Of a stretch of 64,000 bases of DNA, positions 45,666 through 57,435 are shown piece after piece (positions within the stretch are counted from its first letter, which is position 1; every line of letters starts with the position of its first letter). The notes under the pieces were generated by a model. It was not told where the DNA came from, made no database searches, and saw nothing but the letters and a program-made list of their open reading frames with translations. The position numbers were made by a program, and so were the translations under genes. Source of the DNA: Marinobacter daepoensis DSM 16072 (lineage in GTDB: Bacteria > Pseudomonadota > Gammaproteobacteria > Pseudomonadales > Oleiphilaceae); NCBI RefSeq assembly GCF_000421165.1, contig NZ_ATWI01000013.1, positions 98,709 through 162,708 of the forward strand, given 5' to 3'.

Positions 45666-47036
45666 TTAAGACCCTTTACCCTGCCGGACAAATTCGAAGT
45701 GCGCAAGCTGATCTTCCTGAAAATGCAGGCGATCCACTTTCAGGTACGCCGTTGACGAATCTTCGACGATCACCACGTCCTGAACCCCTGGCAATTTTCG
45801 CAGCTGATGGACCACATCATCAAACGTTTCGTCCACGATTTCTTCGAGCTGCACAACCAGACTGGTCGTGTAACTCGGCGCCGGCATAGTCAACGCCGTC
45901 AGCAGCCAGACCGAGAGCCCTCCGGCCATCAACCAGAGCACACCGTCTACTCCAATACTCTGTAGCAGATACCCGCCTAACGCCCCGCCCAGAAAGGCCC
46001 CGAGGAATTGAGACGTTGAGTACACCCCCATCGCCGTCCCTTTACTCGCGGCCGGTGCCTCTTTACTGATCAGCGACGGCAAGCTGGCTTCAAGGAGATT
46101 AAAAGCCATAAAAAAGAAAAACAGGATACCCCAGGCCTGCCAGACATCCGTACCAAGCCCCGTCATGGCGGCTGTTGCAATCATCATAACGGCAATGGCC
46201 AGGCACAGAACCGGCTTCATCTTCCGTTTCTTTTCGCCCACGATAATAAACGGCACCATCGCGAAGAACGACAGCACCATCACGCTCAAGTAAAACCACC
46301 AATGGGAACGGCTGGCGAGCCCCAGCTGATCCTGAAGCATCGTCGGGAACACCAGAAAAAGCGCTGTCAGCACAAAATGCAGGACGAAGATCCCGAAATC
46401 GAGACGCAACAAGCGCCCATCGGTCACAACCTTTCTAACCATCTCACGAGCAGGCTGGGTGTCTGCGCTGGCCTTCTGGGTGTGGGGAGAAGGCACCAAA
46501 CGGGCCACGACAATGATGGCCAGAACGGCCATCACCGCTGTCAGATAGAAAATACCCGATAAGCCCCAGGCCGCCCCCAACAGTGGCCCCAGCACCAGAG
46601 AAACGGAAAATGACAAGCCAATGGAGATGCCCACGGTGGCCATAGCCTTGGTGCGCTCTTCCTCACGGGTGAGGTCTGAGAGCAGCGCCATCAGTACACT
46701 GGCTATGGCGCCGGCACCCTGAAGAATCCGACCGGCTATGACAACGTATATAGAGTCTGTTGACGCAGCCAGCAGACTGCCACAGGCAAACAGTATCAGG
46801 CCGAGGTAAATCATTTTCTTGCGCCCGACCCGGTCGGACAGCAAGCCGAACGGGATCTGAAGCATTGCCTGGCTCAGCCCGTATGCCCCAATCGCCAACC
46901 CCAGCAAAGCAGGTGTTGCGCCCTGCAAGTCGGCACCCAGCAGCACAAACACGGGCATGACCATGAACAACCCGAGCATACGCATGGCGTACACCGAGGC
47001 CAGAGCCATCACTGAGCGTTTTTCAAGCGCGTTCAT
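45666..47036 (-). CDS. MFS transporter with C-terminal YAM-type domain (YajR-like)
   Basis: 456 residues, twelve TM helices. MFS motif A is [16 protein letters not shown] and the N-terminus is typical of drug:H+ antiporters. After TM12 (about 375) comes a soluble ferredoxin-like domain ([39 protein letters not shown]), the layout of E. coli YajR. The substrate is unknown. It lies between ssb and uvrA as in Pseudomonas. Confidence 0.88.
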   Translation of the reverse strand: MNALEKRSVMALASVYAMRMLGLFMVMPVFVLLGADLQGATPALLGLAIGAYGLSQAMLQIPFGLLSDRVGRKKMIYLGLILFACGSLLAASTDSIYVVIAGRILQGAGAIASVLMALLSDLTREEERTKAMATVGISIGLSFSVSLVLGPLLGAAWGLSGIFYLTAVMAVLAIIVVARLVPSPHTQKASADTQPAREMVRKVVTDGRLLRLDFGIFVLHFVLTALFLVFPTMLQDQLGLASRSHWWFYLSVMVLSFFAMVPFIIVGEKKRKMKPVLCLAIAVMMIATAAMTGLGTDVWQAWGILFFFFMAFNLLEASLPSLISKEAPAASKGTAMGVYSTSQFLGAFLGGALGGYLLQSIGVDGVLWLMAGGLSVWLLTALTMPAPSYTTSLVVQLEEIVDETFDDVVHQLRKLPGVQDVVIVEDSSTAYLKVDRLHFQEDQLAHFEFVRQGKGS

Positions 47037-47090
47037 GCTTACCCGTGCGGATTGAATGAGTGGTCAGCGGCGGTTAACCGCAAGCGGCGC

Positions 47091-47099
47091 ATTGTACCA
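47091..47099 (-). promoter_or_regulatory. Possible extended -10 promoter for the MFS gene
   Basis: On the - strand TGG-TACAAT forms an extended -10 about 55 bases before the MFS start; no strong -35. Confidence 0.4.
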
Positions 47100-47169
47100 G
47101 AACCACTCCCACGACGGGACACCTGAACAGCGGACAACGCCCCTCTTCGCCCGGGGGATATGAAACCGA

Positions 47170-47175
47170 TATAAT
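47170..47175 (+). promoter_or_regulatory. Probable -10 of the uvrA promoter
   Basis: TATAAT 26 bases before the uvrA ATG, with TTCGCC at an 18-base spacing as a weak -35. No CTGT-N8-ACAG LexA box is seen in the 165-base gap. Confidence 0.45.
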
Positions 47176-47201
47176 GGATCTTTTTACCCAAGCGAGGTGT
47201 T

Positions 47202-50024
47202 ATGGACCATATCCAGATCAAGGGCGCACGCACCCACAACCTGAAGAACATCGACCTGGATATGCCAAGGGACAAACTGATTGTCATTACCGGCTTATCC
47301 GGCTCCGGAAAATCTTCCCTGGCGTTTGATACGCTCTACGCCGAGGGCCAGCGCCGCTATGTCGAATCGCTCTCTACTTATGCCCGACAGTTTCTCTCCA
47401 TGATGGAAAAGCCGGATGTTGACCACATTGAAGGCCTGTCTCCGGCAATTTCTATTGAGCAAAAATCAACCTCCCACAACCCCCGTTCCACGGTAGGCAC
47501 CATTACCGAGATCTACGATTACCTCCGCCTGCTGTTCGCCCGGGCCGGAGAACCCCGTTGCCCCGAGCATGACCAGCCACTGGAAGCCCAGACGGTCAGC
47601 CAGATGGTTGACCAGGTCCTGGCCATGCCAGAAGGCAGCAGACTGATGATTCTGGCTCCGGTGATCAGAGAGCGGAAAGGCGAACACCTGCAGGTTATCG
47701 ACACCATGCGCAGCCAGGGCTTTATTCGCCTGAGAGTCGACGGCACCGTGTATGACATTGACGACGTACCGGCACTGGACAAAAAACGCAAACACCGGAT
47801 AGACGTCGTGGTGGATCGCTTCAAAGTCAAGGAAGGCCTGGAGCAGCGACTGGCTGAAAGCTTCGAGACCGCACTGGAACTGGCCGATGGCATCGCCCTC
47901 GTAGCACCGATGACCGGTGAAGGCGAAGAGCAGACGTTTTCAGCCCGCTATGCCTGCACTCAGTGCGGTTACTCCCTGAGCGAACTTGAACCAAGACTCT
48001 TCTCATTCAACAACCCAGCTGGGGCATGCCCAACCTGCGACGGCTTGGGCGTTCGCCAGTTTTTTGATGCAGAGAAGGTTATCCAGAGCCCGGAGGCAAC
48101 TCTGGCGTCCGGCGCCATCAAAGGATGGGATCGAAGGGCCGTTTACTACTTCCAGATGCTCACCAGTGTCGCGGAGCATTACGGGATTGACCTGGAAACG
48201 CCTTGGGTAGATCTTCCCGAGACCTTCCAGCAAGTATTACTCTATGGCTCTGGCAGCGAAGACATTCCGTTTCGCTACGTCAATTCCCGCGGCCATATTA
48301 TGGAAAAAGAACACCCTTTCGAGGGCATTATTCCAAATCTGGAACGCCGCTACCGGGAAACCGAATCCCAGAGCATGCGCGAAGAACTCGCCCGCAACCT
48401 CAGCACCCAGCCCTGCAAGGACTGCGGAGGCTCAAGGCTTCGCCGGAGCGCCCGGCACGTGTTTATCGAGGAACGCAACCTCCCGGACATCACCCACCTT
48501 CCCGTAGGCGATGCCCACCACTATTTCACCCAGCTCTCCCTCCCCGGCCGGAGAGGTGAAATTGCCGAGAAGATTCTGAAAGAAGTCCGAGAGCGCCTTC
48601 AGTTTCTCGTCAACGTCGGGCTGGAATACCTCACTCTGGAACGCAGTGCCGATACCCTGTCCGGGGGTGAAGCACAACGCATACGGCTCGCCAGTCAGAT
48701 TGGAGCAGGCCTGGTGGGCGTCATGTACATTCTTGATGAACCCTCCATCGGCTTGCATCAACGCGACAACGATCGATTGCTGGCAACCCTCACCCATCTA
48801 CGCGATCTGGGCAATACCGTGATCGTCGTCGAACACGACGAAGATGCCATTCGCGCGGCAGACTACGTGATCGACATCGGGCCAGGGGCTGGAGTCCACG
48901 GCGGACAGGTCGTTGCCCGGGGAACACCCGGGGAGATCATCGCAAACCCCGACTCCCTAACCGGACAGTACCTGAGTGGCCAGAAAGAAATTGCAGTCCC
49001 GGAAACCCGCAATAAGGGCACGGGCAAACAGCTTGTCCTTAGCGGCGCGACCGGGAACAACCTGCAAAACGTAACCCTGTCGGTTCCGCTCGGGGTCATG
49101 ACCTGCGTCACCGGCGTATCTGGTTCAGGTAAATCCACCCTGATCAACAGCACCCTCTATCCCGTCGCCGCCGCCAAACTGAACAAGGCCACCAGCCTGA
49201 ACCATGCGCCCTATAAAAGCCTGAAGGGCCTTGATCACCTGGACAAGGTCATCGACATAGATCAGAGCCCAATCGGGCGCACCCCCAGATCCAATCCCGC
49301 CACCTACACAGGCCTGTTCACCCCCATTCGGGAATTGTTTGCCGGCACTCAGGAAGCACGCTCGAGGGGGTACAAGCCCGGACGTTTCTCGTTCAATGTA
49401 AAAGGAGGTCGTTGTGAAGCCTGCCAAGGCGATGGCGTCATCAAGGTTGAAATGCACTTCCTTCCGGACGTCTATGTGCCTTGCGACATTTGCAAAGGGA
49501 AAAGGTACAACCGGGAAACCCTGGAGGTTCGATATAAAGGCAGGAACATCCACGAAGTTCTGGAAATGACCGTCGAGGAAGGCCGGGAATTTTTCGACGC
49601 CGTACCGTTTATCGCAAGAAAGCTGCAGACCCTGATCGATGTGGGCTTGTCGTATATTCGGCTCGGACAGAGCGCCGTCACCTTGTCAGGCGGAGAAGCA
49701 CAACGAGTCAAGCTCGCAAAAGAACTGTCCAAAAGGGATACGGGCAAAACCCTTTACATCCTCGACGAACCGACCACAGGGCTTCACTTTTACGACATCC
49801 AACAGTTGTTGAACGTGCTCCAGCGCCTGAGAGACCACGGCAATACCATCGTTGTGATCGAGCACAATCTGGACGTCATCAAAACAGCCGACTGGATCGT
49901 GGACCTGGGCCCGGAGGGCGGCTCTGGCGGTGGCCAGATCATTGCCGAAGGTACCCCGGAGACAGTCGCTGCCAGTCACGATTCCCATACTGGCCGATAC
50001 CTGAAACCGATGCTCTCAAAATAA
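47202..50024 (+). CDS. uvrA: Excinuclease ABC subunit A
   Basis: 940 residues, same as E. coli UvrA. Two ABC ATPase modules: Walker [11 protein letters not shown] and [10 protein letters not shown], signatures [16 protein letters not shown] and [15 protein letters not shown], and zinc modules with CxxC pairs (CTQCG, CPTCDG, CEACQG, CDICKG). UvrA scans DNA for bulky lesions and loads UvrB. AGCGAGG ribosome site. Ends in a bidirectional terminator shared with the ribosomal alpha operon. Confidence 0.98.
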   Translation: MDHIQIKGARTHNLKNIDLDMPRDKLIVITGLSGSGKSSLAFDTLYAEGQRRYVESLSTYARQFLSMMEKPDVDHIEGLSPAISIEQKSTSHNPRSTVGTITEIYDYLRLLFARAGEPRCPEHDQPLEAQTVSQMVDQVLAMPEGSRLMILAPVIRERKGEHLQVIDTMRSQGFIRLRVDGTVYDIDDVPALDKKRKHRIDVVVDRFKVKEGLEQRLAESFETALELADGIALVAPMTGEGEEQTFSARYACTQCGYSLSELEPRLFSFNNPAGACPTCDGLGVRQFFDAEKVIQSPEATLASGAIKGWDRRAVYYFQMLTSVAEHYGIDLETPWVDLPETFQQVLLYGSGSEDIPFRYVNSRGHIMEKEHPFEGIIPNLERRYRETESQSMREELARNLSTQPCKDCGGSRLRRSARHVFIEERNLPDITHLPVGDAHHYFTQLSLPGRRGEIAEKILKEVRERLQFLVNVGLEYLTLERSADTLSGGEAQRIRLASQIGAGLVGVMYILDEPSIGLHQRDNDRLLATLTHLRDLGNTVIVVEHDEDAIRAADYVIDIGPGAGVHGGQVVARGTPGEIIANPDSLTGQYLSGQKEIAVPETRNKGTGKQLVLSGATGNNLQNVTLSVPLGVMTCVTGVSGSGKSTLINSTLYPVAAAKLNKATSLNHAPYKSLKGLDHLDKVIDIDQSPIGRTPRSNPATYTGLFTPIRELFAGTQEARSRGYKPGRFSFNVKGGRCEACQGDGVIKVEMHFLPDVYVPCDICKGKRYNRETLEVRYKGRNIHEVLEMTVEEGREFFDAVPFIARKLQTLIDVGLSYIRLGQSAVTLSGGEAQRVKLAKELSKRDTGKTLYILDEPTTGLHFYDIQQLLNVLQRLRDHGNTIVVIEHNLDVIKTADWIVDLGPEGGSGGGQIIAEGTPETVAASHDSHTGRYLKPMLSK

Positions 50025-50044
50025 TCTCGTCGAACGACAGGCAT

Positions 50045-50079
50045 AAAAAAACCGGGAACCTTACGGGACCCGGTTTTTT
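50045..50079. terminator. Bidirectional terminator between uvrA and rplQ
   Basis: AAAAAACCGGG (50045-50055) and CCCGGTTTTTT (50069-50079) pair perfectly, giving a T-tract on both strands between the converging uvrA and alpha-operon transcripts. Confidence 0.92.
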
Positions 50080-50095
50080 CTGGATTCAGAAGAAC

Positions 50096-50494
50096 TTATT
50101 CTTCGTCGTCATCCATCTCTTCAGCTTCGATATCCAGAGGACGGCCGACCAGCTCAACGAATGCCATTGGGGCATTGTCGCCAGCACGGAAACCGCACTT
50201 CAGAATACGAAGGTAACCACCCGGACGCTCGCTGTAACGGGGGCCCAGCTCATCAAACAGCTTGGCTACCGCAGCGTCGTTGCGCAGACGTGAAAACGCC
50301 AGACGACGATTTGCTACCGAATCATTCTTTGCGAGCGTGATCAACGGCTCAGCTACCCGACGCAGTTCTTTAGCTTTCGGGAGCGTCGTTTTGATCAGCT
50401 CGTGCTCAACCAGTGACGCAGTCATGTTACGGAACATGGCCTTGCGATGCGCACTGGTCCTGTTGAACTTACGACCGCTCTTACGATGACGCAT
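50096..50494 (-). CDS. rplQ: 50S ribosomal protein L17
   Basis: 132 residues (E. coli 127). [20 protein letters not shown] is the L17 N-terminus and [14 protein letters not shown] is the conserved C-terminal motif; the extra tail is acidic (EEMDDDEE). L17 lies near the peptide exit tunnel. Last gene of the alpha operon, 33 bases after rpoA. Confidence 0.98.
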   Translation of the reverse strand: MRHRKSGRKFNRTSAHRKAMFRNMTASLVEHELIKTTLPKAKELRRVAEPLITLAKNDSVANRRLAFSRLRNDAAVAKLFDELGPRYSERPGGYLRILKCGFRAGDNAPMAFVELVGRPLDIEAEEMDDDEE

Positions 50495-50527
50495 TGCTCT
50501 GATTCCTTACCTTAAACTAATCGGCGA

Positions 50528-51532
50528 TCAACCGCCCAGAACCCGGTCATCACCACGAAGGCTTGCCGGCGGCCAGTTATCAAGACGCATACCCAGAGAC
50601 AAACCACGAGACGCCAAAACGTCCTTGATCTCTGTGAGCGACTTCTTGCCAAGGTTAGGCGTCTTCAGCAGCTCCACTTCGGTGCGCTGGATCAGATCGC
50701 CGATATAGTAAATGTTTTCAGCCTTCAAGCAGTTAGCTGAACGCACAGTCAATTCCAGATCATCAACAGGACGCAACAGAATCGGATCAATCTCTTCCTC
50801 TTCTTCTACGCGTTCCGGCTCTTTTTCATGATCAAAATCAACGAACACAGCCAGTTGCTGCTGAAGAATGGTCGCGGCCCGGCGAATCGCCTCTTCCGGG
50901 TCGATCGTTCCATTGGTCTCCAAGTCAATAACCAGCTTGTCCAGGTCTGTACGCTGTTCAACCCGAGCGCTCTCAACGGCATAAGCCACGCGGCGAACCG
51001 GGCTGAACGTTGCATCCAGCTGCAAGCGTCCGATGGCACGAGTTTCATCCTCGTCCAGACCGCGCTGATCCGCCGGCTCGTAGCCACGACCACGCCCAAC
51101 ACGCAAACGCATGTTGACATCGCCGTTTTCGCTCAAGTGACAAATCACGTGCTCCGGGTTAGCAATTTCCACATCGTGGTCCAGCTTGATATCGCCGGCA
51201 GTCACTACACCCGGGCCCTTCTTGCTGAGCGTAAGCTCGGCATCGTCACGGCCGTTCATCTTTACGGCAACGCCCTTGAGATTCAGAAGAATCTCAATGA
51301 CGTCCTCCTGGACACCTTCAATGGCACTGTACTCGTGCAGGACACCGTCGATCTGTGCTTCAGTCACGGCGCAGCCCGGCATCGAAGACAGAAGAATACG
51401 GCGCAAAGCGCTGCCCAGGGTGTGACCGAAACCGCGCTCAAGCGGCTCCAATGTAACCTTGGCGCGCGTAGCGCTGGATTCTTTCACGTCAATGGTACGA
51501 GGTGTCAATAACTCATGTACTGAACGCTGCAT
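50528..51532 (-). CDS. rpoA: RNA polymerase alpha subunit
   Basis: 334 residues (E. coli 329). The N-terminal dimerisation domain contains [21 protein letters not shown]; the C-terminal domain with [21 protein letters not shown] and [13 protein letters not shown] contacts UP elements and activators. It scaffolds polymerase assembly. In the alpha operon after rpsD, so polymerase and ribosome synthesis are linked. Confidence 0.99.
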   Translation of the reverse strand: MQRSVHELLTPRTIDVKESSATRAKVTLEPLERGFGHTLGSALRRILLSSMPGCAVTEAQIDGVLHEYSAIEGVQEDVIEILLNLKGVAVKMNGRDDAELTLSKKGPGVVTAGDIKLDHDVEIANPEHVICHLSENGDVNMRLRVGRGRGYEPADQRGLDEDETRAIGRLQLDATFSPVRRVAYAVESARVEQRTDLDKLVIDLETNGTIDPEEAIRRAATILQQQLAVFVDFDHEKEPERVEEEEEIDPILLRPVDDLELTVRSANCLKAENIYYIGDLIQRTEVELLKTPNLGKKSLTEIKDVLASRGLSLGMRLDNWPPASLRGDDRVLGG

Positions 51533-51567
51533 AGACGCCCCTATCTGCTATCGTTGCTAACTGGGCT

Positions 51568-52188
51568 TTACTTGGAGTAAAGCTCGACGATGAGGTTCTC
51601 GTTGATGTCGGCCGGCAGTTCAGTACGCTCTGGTACTGACTTGTAAACGCCGGACATCTTGTTGGCGTCAACCTCTACCCAGCTTACCGGTGCGCGGCTG
51701 CCAGCCAGCTCCAGTGCGCCTTTAACACGCAGCTGGTTCTTGGCCTTTTCGCGCACACTCACAACGTCGCCCGGCTTGACCTGATAAGAAGGAATGTTTA
51801 CCGGCTTATCATTCACCAGGATCGCCTTGTGAGAGACGAGCTGACGGGACTCAGCACGGGTAGAACCAAAGCCCATGCGATATACAACGTTGTCAAGACG
51901 GCCTTCCAGAAGTTGCAGCAGGTTTTCACCGGTCGCACCCTTCAGACGGGCAGCCTCTTTGTAATAACTACGGAATTGCTTCTCAAGCACGCCGTAAATA
52001 CGACGAACTTTCTGTTTCTCACGAAGCTGAACGCCGTACTCGGACAGACGACCGCGACGCGCGCCGTGCATACCCGGCGGAGTCTCGATGTTGCACTTGG
52101 AATCGAGCGCGCGAACACCGCTCTTCAGAAAAAGATCTGTCCCTTCACGACGAGACAGCTTGCACTTCGGGCCTATATAACGAGCCAT
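51568..52188 (-). CDS. rpsD: 30S ribosomal protein S4
   Basis: 206 residues, E. coli length. [19 protein letters not shown] and the S4 RNA-binding domain ([30 protein letters not shown] [13 protein letters not shown]) are clear. S4 nucleates 30S body assembly and in E. coli represses its own operon; I cannot identify the pseudoknot here. Confidence 0.98.
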   Translation of the reverse strand: MARYIGPKCKLSRREGTDLFLKSGVRALDSKCNIETPPGMHGARRGRLSEYGVQLREKQKVRRIYGVLEKQFRSYYKEAARLKGATGENLLQLLEGRLDNVVYRMGFGSTRAESRQLVSHKAILVNDKPVNIPSYQVKPGDVVSVREKAKNQLRVKGALELAGSRAPVSWVEVDANKMSGVYKSVPERTELPADINENLIVELYSK

Positions 52189-52206
52189 TTTTCACTGTCT
52201 CCTGTG

Positions 52207-52596
52207 TTAGACGCGGCGCTTCTTGGGCGGACGACAGCCGTTGTGTGGAATCGGCGTCACATCAGTGATGTTGGTAATCTTGTAGCCACACGCGTTCAGC
52301 GCGCGAACTGCAGATTCACGTCCGGGCCCAGGACCCTTAACCTCAACGTCCAGGTTTTTAAGGCCGTATTCAGCAGCCGCATTACCGGCTCTTTCAGCTG
52401 CTACCTGCGCAGCAAAAGGTGTACTCTTACGTGAGCCGCGGAAACCGGAACCACCAGAAGTGGCCCAGGACAGGACGTTGCCCTGACGGTCCGAAATGGT
52501 CACGATGGTGTTGTTGAAGGACGCGTGAATGTGCGCGACGCCATCAACAACCGTCTTTTTCACCTTTTTACGGGTACGTGTACCTGGCTTTGCCAT
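52207..52596 (-). CDS. rpsK: 30S ribosomal protein S11
   Basis: 129 residues. [20 protein letters not shown] and the C-terminal [18 protein letters not shown] are diagnostic. S11 sits in the 30S platform beside the mRNA exit. Between rpsM and rpsD in the normal alpha-operon order. Confidence 0.98.
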   Translation of the reverse strand: MAKPGTRTRKKVKKTVVDGVAHIHASFNNTIVTISDRQGNVLSWATSGGSGFRGSRKSTPFAAQVAAERAGNAAAEYGLKNLDVEVKGPGPGRESAVRALNACGYKITNITDVTPIPHNGCRPPKKRRV

Positions 52597-52609
52597 GTTT
52601 GCCTACCTG

Positions 52610-52966
52610 TTACTTACGAATAGGTTTGCGAGGACCTTTACGGGTGCGGGCGTTGGTCTTGGTGCGCTGGCCACGGACCGGAAGTCCATGACGATGACGC
52701 AGACCACGGAAGCAACCGAGATCCTTCAAACGCTTGATGTTCATCTGTACTTCACGACGCAGATCGCCTTCGACGGTGAACTTGCCCACTTCGGTACGAA
52801 GTGCTTCAAGCTGTTCGTCGCTCAGGTCTTTGACCTTGACGTCCGGCTTAACGCCGGTTGCATCGCAAAGCTTCTGGGCTGTTGTCTTGCCAACACCAAA
52901 AATATAGGTCAGCGAGATAACAGCATGTTTGTGATCGGGTATATTGACACCGGCTATACGTGCCAT
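52610..52966 (-). CDS. rpsM: 30S ribosomal protein S13
   Basis: 118 residues, first gene of the alpha operon. [19 protein letters not shown] and the basic C-terminus [20 protein letters not shown] are typical. S13 is in the 30S head, contacting the 50S bridge and P-site tRNA. It has its own promoter in the gap after rpmJ. Confidence 0.98.
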   Translation of the reverse strand: MARIAGVNIPDHKHAVISLTYIFGVGKTTAQKLCDATGVKPDVKVKDLSDEQLEALRTEVGKFTVEGDLRREVQMNIKRLKDLGCFRGLRHRHGLPVRGQRTKTNARTRKGPRKPIRK

Positions 52967-53027
52967 CCAAATTACTCCGCGTTCAAAGCTTTGCTGTGTG
53001 AATTTTCCGCCACAAAAAGGGCGCGAA

Positions 53028-53057
53028 ATAATAGCGCCTGACCCGGGCTCGAGTCAA
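53028..53057 (-). promoter_or_regulatory. Sigma70 promoter of the alpha operon
   Basis: TTGACT (53052-53057) and TATTAT (53028-53033) with an 18-base spacer on the - strand, starting about 55 bases before rpsM. A GGCGC/GCGCC hairpin (53020-53038) followed by five T on the - strand overlaps the -10 and might also stop transcripts from the spc operon. Confidence 0.65.
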
Positions 53058-53107
53058 GCGCCACTATTCCGAACCCCTATTGCAATGTCAGTGCTTATCC
53101 TGATGGA

Positions 53108-53221
53108 TCAGCCCTGGCGCTGCTTGTGACGAGGCTCCGAGCAGATGACTCGAACCGAGCCATTGCGTCGAATTACTTTGCAGTTACGGCAAATTTTCTT
53201 TACCGAAGCGCGTACTTTCAT
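53108..53221 (-). CDS. rpmJ: 50S ribosomal protein L36
   Basis: 37 residues: starts [19 protein letters not shown] and ends HKQRQG. The zinc ligands C11, C14, C27 and H32 are all present, so this is the zinc-binding form; L36 stabilises 23S rRNA near the L7/L12 stalk base. Last gene of the spc operon, 33 bases after secY. Confidence 0.95.
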   Translation of the reverse strand: MKVRASVKKICRNCKVIRRNGSVRVICSEPRHKQRQG

Positions 53222-53254
53222 TGTCGACTCCAGTTTTCAAGGGGAACGGCTTAC

Positions 53255-54577
53255 TCAGCCGTTCCGTCCATAGCCCTTGAGATTGGACTTCTTCATCAGG
53301 GATTCATACTGATGCGACATCAGGTGCGACTGAACCTGAGCCATGAAATCCATCACCACGACTACAACAATCAGCAGTGAAGTACCCCCAAGATAGAAAG
53401 GCACATTCCCGGCTACCATCAGGAACTGAGGGAACAGGGATACCGCTGCAATATACATAGCACCGAACAGAGTCAGACGAGTCAGCACACCGTCAATGTA
53501 CTTTGCCGTCTGTTCGCCGGGGCGAATACCGGGAATAAAGGCGCCGGAACGCTTGAGGTTATCCGCAACTTCCTTGGGGTTGTACATCAGAGCTGTATAG
53601 AAGTAGCAGAAGAAGATGACTGCTGCTGCAAACAGAATAATATACAACGGCTGGCTCGGTGCCAACGCCTGGGAAATATCGCTTAGCCATTCCATCCCTT
53701 CACCTTGTCCGAACCACTGCCCCAGAGATGCCGGGAACAGAAGAATAGACGAAGCAAAGATTGGAGGAATAACACCTGCCATATTTACTTTTAGCGGCAA
53801 ATGGCTGGACTGCTGGGCAAACACCCTGCGCCCCTGCTGCCGCTTGGCGTAATTAATGGTGAGACGACGCTGACCTCGCTCCATAAAGACCACGAAACCA
53901 ACCACGGCAATCGCCAGAACACCAATACCGAGCACCACCAGCAAGCTCATTTCACCATTACGAGCCTGCTCCAGGGTCTGACCGATCGCGCCAGGAAGAC
54001 CGGCGACAATACCCGCAAAAATAAGCAGCGAGATACCGTTACCGATTCCCCTCTCGGTGATCTGCTCACCAAGCCACATCATGAAGACTGCCCCGCAGAC
54101 AAACGATACAACCGCCACAAAGTGGAAGCTGAAGCTGTCATTAAAGGTTACGCCCTGTGATGCCAGACCCACAGAAATACCAAAGCCCTGAACCAGGGCC
54201 AGGATAACCGTACCATACCGCGTGTACTGACTGATCTTACGACGACCAGCTTCGCCTTCCTTTTTTAGCTGCTCAAGCTGCGGACTAACCGCAGTCATGA
54301 GCTGCATGATAATGGAGGCCGAAATGTACGGCATGATACCGAGAGCGAAGATACTCATGCGCTCAAGCGCACCACCGGAAAACATGTTGAACAGGCTCAG
54401 AATGGTGCCCTGATTCTGATCAAACAGCGCAGCCAGCCGATCCGGATTAATCCCCGGAACCGGAATATGCGCGCCAATCCGGTAAACCAACAGCGCCAGG
54501 AAGACGAACCAGAGCCGCGAACGCAGCTCTGCAAATCCTTTTCCGGCGCCCGCAGGCAATGATGCTGTCTTGGCCAT
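53255..54577 (-). CDS. secY: Preprotein translocase subunit SecY
   Basis: 440 residues with ten TM helices. The N-terminal [18 protein letters not shown] start, plug-region helix, [19 protein letters not shown] (TM10) and [14 protein letters not shown] at the C-terminus are standard. It forms the protein-conducting channel in the inner membrane with SecE and SecG. Confidence 0.98.
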   Translation of the reverse strand: MAKTASLPAGAGKGFAELRSRLWFVFLALLVYRIGAHIPVPGINPDRLAALFDQNQGTILSLFNMFSGGALERMSIFALGIMPYISASIIMQLMTAVSPQLEQLKKEGEAGRRKISQYTRYGTVILALVQGFGISVGLASQGVTFNDSFSFHFVAVVSFVCGAVFMMWLGEQITERGIGNGISLLIFAGIVAGLPGAIGQTLEQARNGEMSLLVVLGIGVLAIAVVGFVVFMERGQRRLTINYAKRQQGRRVFAQQSSHLPLKVNMAGVIPPIFASSILLFPASLGQWFGQGEGMEWLSDISQALAPSQPLYIILFAAAVIFFCYFYTALMYNPKEVADNLKRSGAFIPGIRPGEQTAKYIDGVLTRLTLFGAMYIAAVSLFPQFLMVAGNVPFYLGGTSLLIVVVVVMDFMAQVQSHLMSHQYESLMKKSNLKGYGRNG

Positions 54578-54594
54578 TTAGTCCTCGACTCGTC

Positions 54595-55029
54595 TTAGTC
54601 TTCGACTTTCCCACCCGCGGCAGCAATCGCCTCGCGTGCGCCCTTGGTGACACGAAGCCCTTTAACAGTTACCGCACGGTCCAGCTCGCCGGACAGGATA
54701 ACCTTGGCCTCACGAATTTCTTCGCGGATGATATCCGCTTTTTTCAACGCCGCCAGGTCGACAACATCGCCTTCGACCTTCGCCAGTTCGTTCAGGCGGA
54801 TTTCCGCCACATAACGCTGCTGACGAGAAGTAAAGCCGAACTTCGGCAGACGACGGGCCAACGGCTGCTGACCACCCTCGAAACCAGGAGCCACAGAGCC
54901 ACCGGAACGGGATTTCAGACCTTTATGACCGCGACCACCGGTTTTGCCGAGACCACTACCGATACCACGGCCGACACGCTTGGCGGACGGACGTGAACCG
55001 GGTTCCGGAGCAAGTTCGTTCAGACGCAT
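54595..55029 (-). CDS. rplO: 50S ribosomal protein L15
   Basis: 144 residues from ATG 55029 (GAGGAG upstream). [37 protein letters not shown] and [17 protein letters not shown] are L15 hallmarks. Late-assembly 50S protein. Five extra N-terminal residues from 55044 would overlap rpmD and are not expected. Confidence 0.98.
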   Translation of the reverse strand: MRLNELAPEPGSRPSAKRVGRGIGSGLGKTGGRGHKGLKSRSGGSVAPGFEGGQQPLARRLPKFGFTSRQQRYVAEIRLNELAKVEGDVVDLAALKKADIIREEIREAKVILSGELDRAVTVKGLRVTKGAREAIAAAGGKVED

Positions 55030-55030
55030 C

Positions 55031-55219
55031 TTAGTTCTCCTCAACCCGAACCAGGTAATTTACCCGGTTGATCATACCGCGGACGGAAGGAGTGTCTTCC
55101 ACTTCCACAGTGTGACCGATTTTACGAAGACCCAGGCCCTTGACGCACAGTTTGTGCTTGGGCTGACAGCCGATCGGGCTGCGGGTCAGAGTTACTTTGA
55201 TCGTATTTGCGTTCGCCAT
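55031..55219 (-). CDS. rpmD: 50S ribosomal protein L30
   Basis: 62 residues from ATG 55219: [20 protein letters not shown] and [21 protein letters not shown] longer frame from 55282 runs back into rpsE and is rejected. One base separates its stop from the rplO ATG. Confidence 0.97.
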   Translation of the reverse strand: MANANTIKVTLTRSPIGCQPKHKLCVKGLGLRKIGHTVEVEDTPSVRGMINRVNYLVRVEEN

Positions 55220-55223
55220 GACT

Positions 55224-55724
55224 TCAACCCAGAATCTCTTCGACGGATTTACCGCGCTTGGCTGCAATATCTTCAGGCGCATTCATTGCCTGCAGACCCT
55301 TAATGGTAGAACGCACCACGTTCACCGGGTTGGTAGACCCGTAACACTTGGACAGTACGTTCTGTACACCGGCAACTTCCAGCACCGCACGCATCGCACC
55401 ACCGGCAATTACGCCAGTACCTTCAGACGCAGGCTGCATGTAGACCTTGGAACCACCGTGCTGAGCACGGACCGGGTACTGAAGCGTGTTGCCGTCAAGA
55501 GCAACATCAACCATGTTCTTACGCGCTGCTTCCATGGCCTTCTGGATCGCGACCGGAACTTCCCGGGCCTTACCACGACCGAAACCAACGCGTCCTTTAC
55601 CGTCACCCACTACAGTCAGTGCGGTGAAGGCGAAAATGCGGCCACCCTTAACAACCTTGGCGACCCGGTTCACCTGCACCAGCCTTTCCTGGAGCTCAGG
55701 CGCCTTCTGTTCGTTAACGCTCAT
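55224..55724 (-). CDS. rpsE: 30S ribosomal protein S5
   Basis: 166 residues from ATG 55724, matching E. coli (167) with AGAGG at eight bases. [40 protein letters not shown] and [19 protein letters not shown] are intact. S5 governs decoding accuracy with S4 and has mRNA helicase action. Confidence 0.98.
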   Translation of the reverse strand: MSVNEQKAPELQERLVQVNRVAKVVKGGRIFAFTALTVVGDGKGRVGFGRGKAREVPVAIQKAMEAARKNMVDVALDGNTLQYPVRAQHGGSKVYMQPASEGTGVIAGGAMRAVLEVAGVQNVLSKCYGSTNPVNVVRSTIKGLQAMNAPEDIAAKRGKSVEEILG

Positions 55725-55736
55725 CTTCTCCACCTC

Positions 55737-56084
55737 TTAGAATTGCAAGCCAGCTTCACGGGCAGCGTCGGCCAGAGCCTGAACACGACCATGATAACGG
55801 TAACCTGAGCGGTCAAAAGCGACCTTCTCAATGCCTGCTGCCTTGGCGCGCTCAGCAATCAGCTGACCGACCTTCTTGGCAGCGTCCACGTTACCGGTTG
55901 CACCCTGGCGCAGTTCCTTATCCAACGTGGAGGCAGTGGCCAGCACTTTGCTGCCATCTGCAGTCGTAACCTGGGCATACATATGACGCGGCGTGCGGTG
56001 AACGCACAGACGGTCAGTACCCAACTCACGGATCTTCATGCGCACTTTGCGCGCGCGACGCAGTCTTTCGTTATTTGCGCTCAT
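55737..56084 (-). CDS. rplR: 50S ribosomal protein L18
   Basis: 115 residues (E. coli 117), with [14 protein letters not shown] and the conserved end [21 protein letters not shown]18 binds 5S rRNA with L5 and joins it to the central protuberance. spc-operon order preserved. Confidence 0.98.
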   Translation of the reverse strand: MSANNERLRRARKVRMKIRELGTDRLCVHRTPRHMYAQVTTADGSKVLATASTLDKELRQGATGNVDAAKKVGQLIAERAKAAGIEKVAFDRSGYRYHGRVQALADAAREAGLQF

Positions 56085-56093
56085 AGTCCCGCC

Positions 56094-56627
56094 TTATTTC
56101 TTCTTGGCTTCTTTGCGTCTGACCTGCTCATCCACATAACGCACACCCTTGCCCTTGTAAGGCTCGGGCGGACGGAACGCACGGATTTCTGCAGCGACAT
56201 GGCCAACCTGTTGCTTGTCGATACCGCGAATCACGATCTCCGTGTTAGACGGAGTCTCAGCGGTAACACCCTCGGGCAGCTCATATTCGACCGGGTGAGA
56301 AAAACCCAGTGTCAGGTTGAGCTTCTTACCTTGCGCCTGTGCACGATAACCGACGCCGATCAGCTGAAGCTTGCGCTCCCAGCCTGCGGACACACCGGCA
56401 ACCATATTGTTAACCAGCGCACGAGTAGTACCAGCAAGAGCGCGGGACTGTTTAGCACCATCGCGGGCCGCAAAACGCAGAAGGTTTTCTTCCTGCTTAA
56501 CTTCTACAGCCTGGTGAATAGTGAACTGAAGCGCTCCTTTGGAACCCTTCACATTGATTTCCTGTCCGTTCAGCTTAACCTCAACACCGGAAGGCAGCAC
56601 GACAGGATTATTGGCAACCCTGGACAT
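56094..56627 (-). CDS. rplF: 50S ribosomal protein L6
   Basis: 177 residues, E. coli length. [20 protein letters not shown] opens the first of two similar domains; [19 protein letters not shown] is the C-terminal rRNA-binding signature. Located by the sarcin-ricin loop. Confidence 0.98.
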   Translation of the reverse strand: MSRVANNPVVLPSGVEVKLNGQEINVKGSKGALQFTIHQAVEVKQEENLLRFAARDGAKQSRALAGTTRALVNNMVAGVSAGWERKLQLIGVGYRAQAQGKKLNLTLGFSHPVEYELPEGVTAETPSNTEIVIRGIDKQQVGHVAAEIRAFRPPEPYKGKGVRYVDEQVRRKEAKKK

Positions 56628-56636
56628 GTGTATCTC

Positions 56637-57029
56637 CTAGAATACGGTGCAGATGACTTCGCCACCCACGCCTGCAGCACGTGCGGCGCGGTCTGTCATA
56701 ACGCCCTTGGACGTTGAGACAATCGCGACTCCCAAACCACCGGCTACTTTCGGCAGTTCCCCGGCGCCTTTGTACTGGCGCAGACTCGGTCGGCTGACCC
56801 GCTGAATTTCTTCGATAACGGGCTTGCCGCCGAAGTACTTCAGGGTAATCGTCAGCTCAGGCTTCGCATCAGCTGAAACAGAAAAATCTGCTACATAGCC
56901 TTCATCCTTCAGGACTTGGGCTACAGAGACCTTCATTTTAGAAGACGGCATCGTTACGTCAGCTTTTGACGCCATCTGGGCATTACGAATACGGGTAACC
57001 ATATCCGCAAGCGTGTCTTGCATACTCAT
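56637..57029 (-). CDS. rpsH: 30S ribosomal protein S8
   Basis: 130 residues from ATG 57029, exactly E. coli length ([20 protein letters not shown]). The C-terminal [20 protein letters not shown] is conserved. S8 binds helix 21 of 16S rRNA and in E. coli represses the spc operon. The upstream extension to 57086 is not coding-like. Confidence 0.98.
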   Translation of the reverse strand: MSMQDTLADMVTRIRNAQMASKADVTMPSSKMKVSVAQVLKDEGYVADFSVSADAKPELTITLKYFGGKPVIEEIQRVSRPSLRQYKGAGELPKVAGGLGVAIVSTSKGVMTDRAARAAGVGGEVICTVF

Positions 57030-57117
57030 TGGTATGAGGCTCCTGATCTTTTTAGTTGTGCAGCGGCTTGCCGCACCGCTTACCAACAGGCACCTGACCG
57101 AAGTCAGGTTGCCTATC

Positions 57118-57423
57118 TTACCAGCTTGCTTTGGTCAGGCCTGGAACGTCACCGCGCATGCCGTATTCACGGAGTTTGATCCGTGACAGCTCGAACTTGC
57201 GCAGAACGCCGTGTGGGCGACCAGTCACCTGGCAACGATTCCGAAGACGCGAAGGAGAAGCATCGCGAGGAAGCTGCTGAAGCTTCATCTGTGCGTCCCA
57301 ACGGTCATCATCGCTGGTATTCGGGTTTTTAATAATCGCCTTGAGCTCGGCGCGCTTGGCTGCGTACTTAGCCACAGTCTTTTCGCGCTTCAGCTCACGG
57401 TTCTTCATTGAAACCTTCGCCAT
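57118..57423 (-). CDS. rpsN: 30S ribosomal protein S14 (long, zinc-free type)
   Basis: 101 residues; [19 protein letters not shown] and [12 protein letters not shown]. The single Cys and the 101-residue length show the C-minus form that needs no zinc, in contrast to the zinc-binding L36 of the same operon. It lies in the 30S head. Confidence 0.98.
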   Translation of the reverse strand: MAKVSMKNRELKREKTVAKYAAKRAELKAIIKNPNTSDDDRWDAQMKLQQLPRDASPSRLRNRCQVTGRPHGVLRKFELSRIKLREYGMRGDVPGLTKASW

Positions 57424-57435
57424 GTCACTCGTTCC

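Noticed and set aside
47037..47201. LexA (SOS) box upstream of uvrA
   Set aside because: I looked for CTGT-N8-ACAG on both strands of the gap and found none.
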